A stretch of DNA of 64,000 nt from Mumia sp. zg.B17 (GCF_019550915.1 NZ_JAHWCI010000009.1:1-64000), one strand, 5' to 3'; numbered from the stretch's first letter, positions 50,058 to 58,258 are shown. Notes: generated by a model from the letters alone, not told the origin. Made by a program: numbers and translations.

Positions 50058-50134
50058 GTCGACAGCACAGCAGAGAGCTGAGGGGATGCCTACCCCTGTG
50101 GCCAAACCCGTTCGACCGTGAGCAGCGACGACAC

Positions 50135-50140
50135 TACGGT
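50135..50140 (+). promoter_or_regulatory. -10 element of the VOC gene (leaderless)
   Basis: TACGGT is followed by exactly six bases and the ATG at 50147. Confidence 0.55.
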
Positions 50141-50146
50141 CCTCCT

Positions 50147-50557
50147 ATGTCTTGCCGCATCTCGCACACGAGCATCGACGCCCACGACGCCTACGCCCAG
50201 TCCGAGTGGTGGAAGCAGGTGCTGACCGGCTACACCGACGTGCCGGGCGATCCCAACGAGCCGGGCCACGACGAGTGCATGATCGTGCCGCCCAGCGACG
50301 GCAGCGCGGGAGCCGGACCGCTGCTCTTCATCGAGGTCCCCGAGGGCAAGGAAGTCAAGAACCGCATCCACCTGGACCTCCGACCGACCGACCGCACGCG
50401 CGACGAGGAGATCGAGCGCGTGCTGGCGCTCGGCGCGACCGCGCTCGACGACCTGCGCAAGCCCGACGGTGGAGGGTGGCTGGTCCTCGCCGACCCGGAG
50501 GGCAACGAGTTCTGCATCCTGCGCAGCGACGCCGAGATCGCGGCCGTGAACAGCTGA
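50147..50557 (+). CDS. VOC-family (glyoxalase-like) protein
   Basis: A 136-residue single-domain protein of the glyoxalase-like group. Features are ISHTSIDAHDAYAQSEWWKQ at the start, FIEVPEGKEVKNRIHLDLRP in the middle and WLVLADPEGNEFCILRS at the end, the usual repeats of the VOC fold with a His and two Glu available for metal. The specific function is unknown. The start is a leaderless-type ATG. It converges on the DUF1330-like gene with a 13-base gap. Confidence 0.85.
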   Translation: MSCRISHTSIDAHDAYAQSEWWKQVLTGYTDVPGDPNEPGHDECMIVPPSDGSAGAGPLLFIEVPEGKEVKNRIHLDLRPTDRTRDEEIERVLALGATALDDLRKPDGGGWLVLADPEGNEFCILRSDAEIAAVNS

Positions 50558-50570
50558 CCTGAGGGCCGGG

Positions 50571-50945
50571 TCAGGCGCGCGCGGGCCACTCCGCGGTCGC
50601 TTGGAGCACGGCCTCCTCGAGCGCGTCCGTACGCCACTGCGTGACCTTCTGGTAGTCCTCGTCGGCGACCATGCGGCTGAACGCCTCGCGCGAGGGATAG
50701 CGCACGAGCGCGACCGCGTCCCAGGCCTGCCCGTCCTCGGCGACCAGGGGAGTCGCCCCGTCGCCGGCGTACAGGACCTCACCGCCGTAGCGGGGGAGGA
50801 ACGTCTCCTCGAGCGCCGCGGCGTACCTGGCGTACAGCTCGCGCCCACCCTCCCGGAAGCGCAGGAGGTTGAGCATGGTCACCGGACCCCCGGGGTCGTC
50901 GGCGAGGTAGCGCTTGAGGTCGGCACCGCGGGGATCGACAGCCAT
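50571..50945 (-). CDS. DUF1330-like dimeric alpha/beta-barrel protein
   Basis: A 124-residue protein with the ferredoxin-like dimeric barrel pattern: PVTMLNLLRFREGGRELYAR, YGGEVLYAGDGA, and WDAVALVRYPSREAFSRMVADEDYQ. This set (LNLLRF, then VRYPSREAF) is typical of DUF1330/NIPSNAP-like proteins, whose role is mostly unknown. ATG at 50945 starts MAVDPRGADLKRYLADD; the longer frame to 50969 adds only 8 residues. No operon partner. Confidence 0.8.
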   Translation of the reverse strand: MAVDPRGADLKRYLADDPGGPVTMLNLLRFREGGRELYARYAAALEETFLPRYGGEVLYAGDGATPLVAEDGQAWDAVALVRYPSREAFSRMVADEDYQKVTQWRTDALEEAVLQATAEWPARA

Positions 50946-50981
50946 GCGCGCATCGTGGCACAGCCGCACCTGCCCGCGGGC

Positions 50982-52010
50982 TCAGCGTGGCGCGCGGAAC
51001 CCCGCGGCCTGCGCGTCGGCCGCTGTGGCGAAGCACGCCTCGGGGACGGTGACCCCGTACGAGCGGCTGCCTGGCTCGTGGAAGATGCGTGCGCCGCCGC
51101 CGTCGGGGACGTTGCCCTTGATCGGCGCCTTCGCCGGGCACGACTTCCCCGTCGGCGCCACGCTCGGCCCCTTGGCCGCCGGTGGTGCGGCGCTCGTCGG
51201 GGCGCCCGCGTCTCCAGCGGTGCCTCCGGCGAACTTCGCGGCGTACGCCCACGTCGACGTCGGCAGCGGCTTCAGGTCGGCGGGCGTGCCGTCGACGCGT
51301 GTGCAGCCGTCGAGGATGCGGCTGATCGCGTCCTTCATCGGTTGCGTGACCCGCATCTCGTAGGCGGCGGCGACCCGGGTGAAACGCACGACGTAGGTGC
51401 AGCGGTAGGCCTTGTTGGGAGGGAGCCACGCGTCGGGGCCGGAGTCGGACTTGCTGGAGTTCGTCGGACCGTCGACCGCCATCAGGTTGATCGGGTCGTT
51501 GGCGAAGGTCACGCGCTTGCCCACCGGCCACTGCTGCGCACCGAGCTGCCAGCCGAGCGAGAGCGGCACGACGTGGTCGATCTGCACGGCGCTCGCGTCT
51601 TCTTTGCGGAACGTGATGGTGGTGCCGGTGTAGGGGTCCGCCAGGCGTCCACCGACGACGACGCACTTGTTGCGCTTGCTCACGTCCTGGAGGTCGCGGC
51701 TCAGGATGTTGTCGCGGGTGCCGCACCCGCTCCGGGTGACGTCGGCCCAGGCCTGACCGAAGCGTCCGACGCGGTCGTAGCCCGTCTTCGGAGCGCGACC
51801 GGCGACCTGGAGGCGGCCGAGCATCGCCCGCGCCTTGGTGACCTGGTCGGCAACCTGCTCCGCCGGCTTCCCGGCAGGGGGAGCCGCCGTGGTCGTCACC
51901 GCCTGGGCCGCCTGCTCGGTGCCGGTCTCCACCTCCACAGGGCCGCAGGCGGGAAGGACGAGGAGGGCCGCTGCAGCGGCCAGGAGGCGTCGCGCCGTAC
52001 GTGAGGTCAC
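50982..52010 (-). CDS. HNH-nuclease lipoprotein with C-terminal sunset-like domain
   Basis: A 342-residue exported protein. The N-terminus is a lipoprotein signal ending LVLPACGPV, with the lipobox Cys near residue 26. The central GmrSD/DUF1524-type HNH domain has TRDNILSRDL, QIDHVVPLSLGWQLGA (the catalytic D-H-V), FANDPINLMAVDGPTNSSKSD and WLPPNKAYRCTYVVR, a family common in secreted actinobacterial nucleases. After a Pro/Ala linker, KGNVPDGGGARIFHEPGSRS and PEACFATAADAQAAGFR form a short C-terminal domain of the type called sunset. It would cut DNA or RNA at the cell surface. The start is GTG (52010) with TAGAAC 6 bases upstream, suggesting a leaderless transcript. Confidence 0.85.
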   Translation of the reverse strand: MTSRTARRLLAAAAALLVLPACGPVEVETGTEQAAQAVTTTAAPPAGKPAEQVADQVTKARAMLGRLQVAGRAPKTGYDRVGRFGQAWADVTRSGCGTRDNILSRDLQDVSKRNKCVVVGGRLADPYTGTTITFRKEDASAVQIDHVVPLSLGWQLGAQQWPVGKRVTFANDPINLMAVDGPTNSSKSDSGPDAWLPPNKAYRCTYVVRFTRVAAAYEMRVTQPMKDAISRILDGCTRVDGTPADLKPLPTSTWAYAAKFAGGTAGDAGAPTSAAPPAAKGPSVAPTGKSCPAKAPIKGNVPDGGGARIFHEPGSRSYGVTVPEACFATAADAQAAGFRAPR

Positions 52011-52063
52011 AGAGGTGTTCTACACGTCGGCCCCGACCTCGGGCGAGGCGGTCACCCCGGCGC

Positions 52064-52069
52064 TAACGT
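52064..52069 (+). promoter_or_regulatory. -10 element of the CoA-binding protein gene (leaderless)
   Basis: TAACGT is followed by seven bases and the ATG at 52077. The divergent HNH gene starts 67 bases away. Confidence 0.5.
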
Positions 52070-52076
52070 CGACCTC

Positions 52077-52493
52077 ATGGACAGTGACTGGCAGGACCCG
52101 GCCGCGATCTCGCTGATGCTCGACGAGCTCAAGACGTGGGCCGTGGTCGGGCTCTCCGGCGACCCCTCCCGTACCGCCTTCCAGGTGGCGAAGGTCATGC
52201 AGACGCGTGGCAAGCGCATCGTCCCCATCCACCCCGACGCACCCACGGTGCTGGGCGAGCAGGGCTACGCGACGCTGTCCGACGTGCCGTTCCCGATCGA
52301 CGTCGTGGACGTCTTCCGGCGCTCGGAGGCAGCAGGGCCCTTCGCGGACCAGGCGGTGGCCATCGGGGCGCGGGCGGTGTGGTTCCAGCTGGGTGTGATC
52401 GACGTGGCCGCGTTCGAGCGGACCCGGGCCGCGGGTCTCGCGATGGTGATGGACACCTGCCCGTTGATCGAGTGGGGAAGGCGGTCGGCGTGA
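52077..52493 (+). CDS. CoA-binding domain protein (YccU-like)
   Basis: A 138-residue single-domain Rossmann protein of the CoA_binding_2 family: LKTWAVVGLSGDPSRTAFQV (nucleotide loop), GKRIVPIHPDAPTVLGEQGY, IDVVDVFRRSE and AVWFQLGVIDVAAFERTRAAGL, MDTCPLIE. Family members bind CoA; the physiological role is unknown. It overlaps the next gene (release factor-like ArfB) by four bases, so they form a two-gene operon with a leaderless start. Confidence 0.88.
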   Translation: MDSDWQDPAAISLMLDELKTWAVVGLSGDPSRTAFQVAKVMQTRGKRIVPIHPDAPTVLGEQGYATLSDVPFPIDVVDVFRRSEAAGPFADQAVAIGARAVWFQLGVIDVAAFERTRAAGLAMVMDTCPLIEWGRRSA

Positions 52494-52939
52494 CCCCAGG
52501 GGTGGGCGGCCCTCTCGTCGTACCCCCGGGTCCCGGCATCCCCGGGGGGCTCGTGGTGCCCGAGCGCGAGATCGAGGAGCGGTTCTCGCGGTCGCCCGGG
52601 CCTGGCGGACAGTCGGTCAACACGACCGACAGCCGCGTCGAGGTCGTGTTCGACGCCGCGACGTCGGAGGTGCTGTCACCGCAGCAGCGCGACCGCCTGG
52701 TGTCGGTGATCGGGTCGAGCCGCATCAGCGTGACCGCGTCGGAGCACCGCTCGCAGCTGCGCAACCGCGTCGCCGCACGCGAACGCCTCGCCGAACGCCT
52801 GCGTACGGCCCTGGCGCCACCTCCGCGCCCGCGCGTCGCGACGAAGCCGACCCGCGGGTCGAAGCGCCGCCGGATCGAGGCCAAACGCCGCCGTGCACAG
52901 ACGAAGTCGAACCGCGGGCGGGTCAGCGACGCCGACTGA
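52490..52939 (+). CDS. arfB: Peptidyl-tRNA hydrolase ArfB-like (ribosome rescue)
   Basis: A 149-residue protein with the class-I release-factor catalytic motif GGQ in SPGPGGQSVNTTDSRVEV near residue 40, and a basic C-terminal tail (KPTRGSKRRRIEAKRRRAQT) that in ArfB/YaeJ inserts into the mRNA channel of stalled ribosomes. It would release peptides from ribosomes without a stop codon. GTG at 52490 overlaps the upstream stop (GTGA); the longer frame to 52136 is the shadow of the CoA-binding gene. A glycine/proline-rich N-terminal stretch is unusual but short. Confidence 0.88.
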   Translation: MTPGVGGPLVVPPGPGIPGGLVVPEREIEERFSRSPGPGGQSVNTTDSRVEVVFDAATSEVLSPQQRDRLVSVIGSSRISVTASEHRSQLRNRVAARERLAERLRTALAPPPRPRVATKPTRGSKRRRIEAKRRRAQTKSNRGRVSDAD

Positions 52940-53001
52940 CGCTCGGTGCCGCGGGGACGTCCCGCGGAGCACGAGCCGCGCTGGCCGAAACCACCCGGCG
53001 A

Positions 53002-53007
53002 TACCAT
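53002..53007 (+). promoter_or_regulatory. -10 element of the hypothetical gene at 53014 (leaderless)
   Basis: TACCAT is followed by exactly six bases and the ATG. Confidence 0.55.
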
Positions 53008-53013
53008 CCGAGC

Positions 53014-53670
53014 ATGACCGACGAGCAGCCCGAGAACCCTGGCCAGGACCGCTGGACCGACGAGGCGAAGGACGAGTTCGTCCGCGCCGCCGAAGCCCTC
53101 AGCTCCGCCCTGCGCACCCATGCCGTCGCGGTCGCCGCGGCGGGATCCGATGCCGACGTCCCCACCATCACCGCCGCCAAGGAGGCGCTCGCCGCGGCGC
53201 TCGAGGCGTACGACGAGGCGCAGTACGACTACAGCGGGACGTTCCCGCCCTTCGCGATCATCGAGGAGGACGGTGACGAGGAGGCCACGCACGACCACGA
53301 CCACGACGGCAGCCCGCTCACCGGGCAGCGGGTGACGGGCGTGACGGTGCTCCAGCGCATGGACTACCGCATCACCGACCCGCAGGCGGTCGTCGCTGCC
53401 GGCAGCGTGGCGCAGAAGGCCTCGCCCGACGAGATCGACGGCCCGGTGACGGACCTCGGCGAGGCCCTCTATGCACTCGCGCACAGCAACGGCCTCGGCG
53501 GCTGGAGCGCGCTCGGCGAGACGGCCGGCATCGTGCCCGTCGCCCAGGTGACGCTCGCCGTCGCCAACGAGGGCCTCCTGCCGACCGACCCCGACGAGTG
53601 GCCCGAGGACTCGCTGTCGGTCGAGGAAGGCGAGCTGATCTTCCAGGAGGGCACGACCTGGGTCGAGTGA
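53014..53670 (+). CDS. Hypothetical acidic protein with His-Asp cluster
   Basis: A 218-residue, strongly acidic cytoplasmic protein with no recognised family. Residues 15-70 are helical and alanine-rich; near residue 93 there is an EATHDHDHDG cluster that could bind a metal; the C-half has alternating helix and strand segments (VTVLQRMDYRITDPQAVVAA, ALYALAHSNGLGGWSAL) and ends ELIFQEGTTWVE. There is no signal peptide or membrane segment. The start is a leaderless-type ATG. It converges on the HAD gene with a 9-base gap. Coding character (third-position GC, no rare codons) supports a real gene. Confidence 0.8.
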   Translation: MTDEQPENPGQDRWTDEAKDEFVRAAEALSSALRTHAVAVAAAGSDADVPTITAAKEALAAALEAYDEAQYDYSGTFPPFAIIEEDGDEEATHDHDHDGSPLTGQRVTGVTVLQRMDYRITDPQAVVAAGSVAQKASPDEIDGPVTDLGEALYALAHSNGLGGWSALGETAGIVPVAQVTLAVANEGLLPTDPDEWPEDSLSVEEGELIFQEGTTWVE

Positions 53671-53679
53671 CCCGGCAGA

Positions 53680-54315
53680 TCACGTGTGCTGCGTGCCTGA
53701 CGCTGTGCCGAGGAGCGGCGCCAGGGCACCGCGGAGATCGTCGATCTTCTGGTAGCGCAGGGCAGTCATCCCGACCTCGTGGGCTGCGGTGACGTTGGCG
53801 GTGGTGTCGTCGATGAACAAGCAGCGGTGGACCGGGGTGCCCACCCGTTCGGCGGCCAGGAAGTAGACGCGGGGGTCAGGCTTGATGTGGCCGACGCGAG
53901 AGGTGTTCACCACGGTGTCGGCGAGGTCGTCGAGCCCTTGCTGGACAAGGTCCCGCTCCAGCCGGGTGGTCGCGTTGGATACCAGGGCGACGGTCGCGAC
54001 CGAGCGTGCCTGGCGGAGGAGGGACGCAACCTCGTGGTCGACGACGGGAACCAGGCCGGACCAGTCGTCGACCACGGCATGGGCGCGTTCGGTCGATCCG
54101 CAGATCTCCGCGAGGTCTGCGGTCACGAGTGAGCGCCAGTGCTCGTCGGTGATCGCTCCGGTGATCGCAGGGTGCAGGCGTGACGGGGCGAAGGCCACCT
54201 TCGCGAGTGTGCCCGCGGGAAGCCCGTGACTGGTGTCGATGTCGTCGGCAGCAGGCCAGTGTCGAAGCACGCCGTCGATGTCGCAGAGCACCGCGTCGTA
54301 CGGGCGAACAGTCAT
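53680..54315 (-). CDS. HAD-superfamily hydrolase
   Basis: A 211-residue haloacid dehalogenase-like phosphatase (subclass IA). Motif I is AVLCDIDGVLRHW (first Asp nucleophile near residue 11), motif II VALVSNATTRL, motif III the Lys in GHIKPDPRVYFLA, and motif IV CLFIDDTTANVTAA. The helical cap lies between motifs I and II. The substrate is unknown; it resembles epoxide-hydrolase-N-terminal-like/GPP-like members. ATG at 54315 has AGGAG 8-12 bases upstream; the longer frame enters the divergent hydrolase promoter. Confidence 0.88.
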   Translation of the reverse strand: MTVRPYDAVLCDIDGVLRHWPAADDIDTSHGLPAGTLAKVAFAPSRLHPAITGAITDEHWRSLVTADLAEICGSTERAHAVVDDWSGLVPVVDHEVASLLRQARSVATVALVSNATTRLERDLVQQGLDDLADTVVNTSRVGHIKPDPRVYFLAAERVGTPVHRCLFIDDTTANVTAAHEVGMTALRYQKIDDLRGALAPLLGTASGTQHT

Positions 54316-54377
54316 GTGAGGACTCCTGGTGGTGGTTGCGGGCTGTCGTCGGCCTTGAAAGTTAAGGACATTAGCCG

Positions 54378-54383
54378 TACGGT
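54378..54383 (+). promoter_or_regulatory. -10 element of the alpha/beta-hydrolase gene (leaderless)
   Basis: TACGGT is followed by seven bases and the ATG at 54391. The divergent HAD gene starts 76 bases away. Confidence 0.55.
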
Positions 54384-54390
54384 GAAGAGC

Positions 54391-55239
54391 ATGAGCCAAT
54401 TACCGTCTGAGACCCTTCATCACCTTGCCCTCCCCGAGGGTCGGATCACCTACACCGACTCCGGACACGGGCCGCTCGTCGTCCTCGTCCCCGGCATGGG
54501 TGACGTCAGAGCGACGTACGCGCTCCTCGCGCCCGTCCTGATCGAGGCCGGCTACCGCGTCGTCGTCACCGACCTGCGCGGCCACGGCGACTCCGACACC
54601 GGCTTCCGCTCGTACGGCGACGCGGTCACCGCCTCCGACCTCGTCGCGCTCGTCGAGCACCTCGCGGCCGGCCCCGCGGCCCTGGTCGGCAGCTCGATGA
54701 GCGGGTCGGCCGCCCTCAACGCCGCGGCCGACCGGCCTGACCTGGTCAACGGTGTGGTCACTCTCGCCGGCTTCTACCGCGAGGCGGCGTCCCCGGCGGT
54801 GGCCGCCCTGCTGCGCCTCGTCTATCGCGCCGTCTTCGCGTGGCCGTGGGGCGGCGCCTTCTGGACGTGGTACGTCCGGTCGGCCCTGAGCAAGGGCCGC
54901 CCGACGCCGGGTCTCGACGAGCGGCTCACGACGCTCCGCGCGACGTACCGGGACCGTGCGCGGCTGCGCTCGCTGCGTCGCCTCGCGGTCGCTCTCGACC
55001 ACCGTCAGGCGGAGCGGCGCCTCTCCGACGTCCACACTTCCGTGCTCGCCGTTTTCGGCTCCGCCGACCCCGACTTCTCCGACGCCGCGGCCGAGCTCGC
55101 GTACGCCCGCGAGACGGTCGACGCCGACGGAGTCGTGCTCGAAGAGGTCGGTCACTATCCGCAGCTGCAGGCCGCCGACGAGGTCCTCGCGGTCCTGCTG
55201 CCGTTCCTCGCCTCCACCACCAGCGGCACCGATGCCTAG
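54391..55239 (+). CDS. Alpha/beta-hydrolase
   Basis: A 282-residue hydrolase without signal peptide. The oxyanion loop is VLVPGMGDVRATYALLAPV, the DLRGHGDSD motif follows, and the nucleophile is in ALVGSSMSGSAALNAA (G-S-S-M-S, near residue 96). The acid and base are probably the Asp in VFGSADPDFSDAA and His in EEVGHYPQLQAADEV. Such enzymes include esterases, epoxide hydrolases and C-C hydrolases; the reaction cannot be told. The gene overlaps the following TetR gene by 8 bases, so regulator and enzyme form one operon. Confidence 0.88.
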   Translation: MSQLPSETLHHLALPEGRITYTDSGHGPLVVLVPGMGDVRATYALLAPVLIEAGYRVVVTDLRGHGDSDTGFRSYGDAVTASDLVALVEHLAAGPAALVGSSMSGSAALNAAADRPDLVNGVVTLAGFYREAASPAVAALLRLVYRAVFAWPWGGAFWTWYVRSALSKGRPTPGLDERLTTLRATYRDRARLRSLRRLAVALDHRQAERRLSDVHTSVLAVFGSADPDFSDAAAELAYARETVDADGVVLEEVGHYPQLQAADEVLAVLLPFLASTTSGTDA

Positions 55240-55822
55240 GGCCGGCCTCAACCGCGACCGGGTCGTCGCCATCGCGCTCGACGTGGTCGACGCCGGCGGC
55301 CGTACGGGGTTCGCCGACCTCACCCTCGCGTCCGTCGCGTCGGCCGCGGGCGTCTCGACGCCCAGCCTCTACAAGCACGTCGCGTCTCTCGCCGACCTGC
55401 GTCGGGAGGTAGGGGTGCACGCGGTGGGCGACCTCGTACGCCTCACGAGCCAGGCGACCGTCGGCCGCTCCGGGCCCGAGGCGATCCGGTCGCTCGGTCA
55501 CGCCATGCGCGACTACGCCCGCGAGCACCCCGGCCGGTACGCCGCGGTGCAGGTCCCCGCGGACCCTGACGACCCGGCGGACGCCGCGCTCGCCCGCGCG
55601 GGCGGGGAGGCGGTGGCGATCCTCGCGGCCGTCGTCCGCGGCGCCGGCGTCGCGGACGACCACCTCGTCGACGCCGTGCGCATCCTCCGGTCCGCCGTGC
55701 ACGGATTCGTGAGCCTGGAGCTCGACCGGGGCTTCCGTCTCCCCGCCGACCTCGACGCGAGCTTCGACGCGCTGCTCGACGTGGTCGTCACCGGACTCTC
55801 CACCCTGGGCACGACCCCCTAG
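55232..55822 (+). CDS. TetR-family regulator with WHG-type C-terminal domain
   Basis: A 196-residue TetR protein: DNA-binding part RVVAIALDVVDAGGRTGFAD and VASAAGVSTPSLYKHVASLADL, then a ligand domain of the WHG type (HAMRDYAREHPGRYAAVQVP, VRILRSAVHGFVSLELDRGF). It starts at ATG 55232 within the end of the hydrolase gene, so the two are translationally coupled. Likely target: its own operon and perhaps the SDR gene 34 bases downstream, whose upstream AT-rich TATCATATACG block could hold an operator. Confidence 0.87.
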   Translation: MPRAGLNRDRVVAIALDVVDAGGRTGFADLTLASVASAAGVSTPSLYKHVASLADLRREVGVHAVGDLVRLTSQATVGRSGPEAIRSLGHAMRDYAREHPGRYAAVQVPADPDDPADAALARAGGEAVAILAAVVRGAGVADDHLVDAVRILRSAVHGFVSLELDRGFRLPADLDASFDALLDVVVTGLSTLGTTP

Positions 55823-55856
55823 CGGCACGCTGTTCCTATCATATACGTTTCAACTC

Positions 55857-56657
55857 ATGGCGACCGCGGTGATCACGGGCAGCAGCAAAGGGATCGGCTT
55901 CGGCCTGGCTCGGGAGCTGCGGTCACGCGGCTACGACGTCGTGGTCACCGGCCGACGGGAAGACTCGGTCACCGAGGCGGTGAAGCGGCTCGAGGAGGCC
56001 GATGCCCCCGGTCGGGTGCTCGGCATCGGGTGCGACGTCTCGGACCCGGCCGCCGTCCAGGCCCTGTGGGACGCAGCGGCCGCCCAGCTCGACACCATCG
56101 ACCTCTGGATCAACAACGCCGGCGTCGCGCGTACGGTCCACCCGGTCGTCGACCTGCGCCCCGACTGGATCGTCGAGATGGTCACCTCCAACATGGTCGG
56201 CACGATCCTCGGCAGCCGTGTCGCCGTACGCGGCATGACCGCCCAGGGGCACGGCCAGCTCGTCAACATCCTCGGTGGCGGGTCGGACGGCAAGATCCGG
56301 CCCGGCATGACCGTGTACGGCTCGACCAAGCGCGGCCTGCGGGCGTTCACCGATGCTCTGGTGCGCGAGACCGCGGGCGGCCCCGTCCGCATCGCGTCGG
56401 TCAGCCCGGGAGTCGTCGTCACCGACGGCATGATCCGAGAGGCCCGCGAGCTGGGGCCGGAGGGCTTTGCCAGGGTGCGCAAGGCGATGAACATCCTCGC
56501 CGACCCGGTGGACGACGCCGCGCCGGCGATCGTCGACATGATCCTGTCAAACCCCAAGCACGGTGCGACGCTCAAGCGCGTCGGCAGCCTCGAGCTCGGC
56601 ATGCGCTTCGCCAAGGGCGGCAAGGGCCGTGACGTCTTCGCCGGCGCAGGACTCTAG
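55857..56657 (+). CDS. Short-chain dehydrogenase/reductase
   Basis: A 266-residue classical SDR. The cofactor motif is AVITGSSKGIGFGLARELRS at residue 4-23, followed by GRREDSV (Arg at the end of strand 2 suggests NADP), LWINNAGVART, and the catalytic Tyr-x3-Lys in TVYGSTKRGLRAF near residue 165; the usual Ser partner position reads ILGGGSD. Substrate unknown. ATG at 55857 follows an AT-rich stretch (TATCATATACGTTTC), the most AT-rich spot nearby and the likely promoter. Its TAG stop shares the tetranucleotide CTAG (56654-56657) with the stop of the converging oxidase gene. Confidence 0.88.
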   Translation: MATAVITGSSKGIGFGLARELRSRGYDVVVTGRREDSVTEAVKRLEEADAPGRVLGIGCDVSDPAAVQALWDAAAAQLDTIDLWINNAGVARTVHPVVDLRPDWIVEMVTSNMVGTILGSRVAVRGMTAQGHGQLVNILGGGSDGKIRPGMTVYGSTKRGLRAFTDALVRETAGGPVRIASVSPGVVVTDGMIREARELGPEGFARVRKAMNILADPVDDAAPAIVDMILSNPKHGATLKRVGSLELGMRFAKGGKGRDVFAGAGL

Positions 56658-57898
56658 GAGCGGAGCACAGTCCGCTCCAGGAACGCGTTGCGGAAGCACC
56701 GGTCGGGATCCCGGCGGTCGGCCAGGGCCTGGAAGTCAGGAAGGCGCGGATAGAGCTCGGCGATCCGGTCCGCGCCGAGGCTGAACCACTTGCCCCAGTG
56801 CGGGCGCGCCCCGAACGGCGCCAGCGCCTCCTCGATCTCCGGCAGGAGCCGCCGCACGGCGTCGGGCTCGCGGACGAGGGTGAAGTGGATCGCGACGGTG
56901 TCGCGGCCGTACGCCGGGCTCAGCCACAGGTCGTCTCCGGGAACCGTGCGGATCTCGCTCACCTGCAGGAGCGGGTCGATCCGCGGGCCGAGCGCACGCA
57001 GCGCCTCGAAGGCCGCCGTGGCGCGGTCGCGCGGCAGGAGGTACTCGCTCTGGATCTCCGCACCGACGCTCGGTGTAAACCCCGCACGGAAGTGCGGGAG
57101 CCGCTCGAACCACGGCCCGCCCACTCCCAGCTGCGCCGTGGCGTGGATCGCGTCGATGCCGAGGATCGGGTGCTGCACGACGGTCGCCGGCACCCCCCAC
57201 CGGACGGTCGGCTCGGTCGGCCGACGGCTCTTCATCCAGACCTGGTCGACCACGTCGCCTCCCCACCGGGTGAAGAGGCTCACACTGTCGGCCGACGAGG
57301 AGACCGCGTCGAAGTCCGTGAGGACCGTCTCCCACGGCACCGCGTTGCGCACGTCCTGACGGACGTCGTACGTCGGCTCGACGCGCAACGTCACCCGGGT
57401 GACGATCCCCAGGGCTCCGAGGCTCACGACCGCGCCGCGGAGGTCCGGGTCGGCCTCGGTCGTCCACGCCAGGTCGCCGTCGGGTCCGACCGTCTCCAGG
57501 GCGGTGACCGCACCGGCGAGCGTCGGGGCGGCGTCCCCCGACCCGTGCGTCGCTGTGGCGACGGCACCCGCGACGGAGATGTGCGGCAACGACGCCATGG
57601 CGCCGAGCGCCCAGCCGGCACGGTGCAGCACCGGCGCGATCTCGGCATACGAGGCCGCGGCACCGACCGTGGCCGTGCCGGCGTCGGCGTCCACGACCAC
57701 CGTGCGCGGGATCGCGTCGAGACTCACCAGCAGCCCGGCCGAGTCCGCGAGGTCGTGGAAGGAGTGACGGCTGCCCAGCGCACGCACGCGTGGAGAGTCC
57801 GCCACAACCCTGCGGAGCTCGTCCACGCTCGACGGACGGCGCAGGGCGGCTGCCGCGTACGTGTGGGTCTCGGCCCAGTTGCGACCCGGGGTCGTCAC
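56654..57898 (-). CDS. FAD-dependent alditol oxidase-like protein (VAO/ALO family)
   Basis: A 414-residue flavoprotein. The FAD-binding PCMH domain has ELRRVVADSPRVRALGSRHS and FHDLADSAG at the start, SLPHISVAGAVATATHGSGD (the conserved A-T-H-G-S-G loop) and VVSLGALGIVTRVTLRVEP. The C-terminal ALO domain ends with APFGARPHWGKWFSLG and DPDRCFRNAFLERTVL. The closest known relatives are Streptomyces alditol oxidase AldO and xylitol oxidase, which oxidise polyols with oxygen and release peroxide. GTG at 57898 was chosen; the longer frame reads through the tRNA gene. The gene is 89 bases from tRNA-Leu. Confidence 0.88.
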   Translation of the reverse strand: MTTPGRNWAETHTYAAAALRRPSSVDELRRVVADSPRVRALGSRHSFHDLADSAGLLVSLDAIPRTVVVDADAGTATVGAAASYAEIAPVLHRAGWALGAMASLPHISVAGAVATATHGSGDAAPTLAGAVTALETVGPDGDLAWTTEADPDLRGAVVSLGALGIVTRVTLRVEPTYDVRQDVRNAVPWETVLTDFDAVSSSADSVSLFTRWGGDVVDQVWMKSRRPTEPTVRWGVPATVVQHPILGIDAIHATAQLGVGGPWFERLPHFRAGFTPSVGAEIQSEYLLPRDRATAAFEALRALGPRIDPLLQVSEIRTVPGDDLWLSPAYGRDTVAIHFTLVREPDAVRRLLPEIEEALAPFGARPHWGKWFSLGADRIAELYPRLPDFQALADRRDPDRCFRNAFLERTVLRS

Positions 57899-57987
57899 GA
57901 GTCCACCGTCCCACGGCCGAGGCTCGGGTGGCAGGTCCCGGACGCACGAGATCCCGGCCAGGAGACCTGACCGGGATCGTGTCGTGT

Positions 57988-58070
57988 GCGCGAGGGGGGA
58001 CTTGAACCCCCACGTCCTTGCGGACACTGGCACCTGAAGCCAGCGCGTCTGCCATTCCGCCACTCGCGCG
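57988..58070 (-). tRNA. tRNA-Leu (anticodon CAG)
   Basis: Acceptor arms GCGCGAG (58070-58064) and CTCGCGC (57995-57989) pair perfectly, with A as discriminator at 57988. The anticodon arm is CTGGC-TTCAGGT-GCCAG, giving CAG, which reads CUG, the dominant leucine codon at this GC content. The long variable arm expected for a class-II tRNA is present (GTGTCCGCAAGGACG), and the T-arm is GGGGG-TTCAAGT-CCCCC. CCA is not encoded. A tRNA-Leu at this place before the FHA genes is common in actinobacteria. Confidence 0.95.
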
Positions 58071-58258
58071 AGTGCTTGGTGAGTCTAACAGCCGTCGCCG
58101 AGGCCCGATCTGCGGGTGGCGGTCCACCGTGGGGCGTGTGACGGCGACACCCGCTCATGTCGGCCCGATACGATCAAGTGGACGTGCGGGGGTCATCTCC
58201 GCGAGAGTACGCGTGTCCGCTCGACGACGGCACCAGACGACAGGAGGAGGTCGCGGCG

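Noticed and set aside
56654-58063. N-terminal extension of the alditol oxidase through 58063
   Set aside because: The added residues are a translation of tRNA-Leu and its flank; a GTG at 57898 fits the family start.
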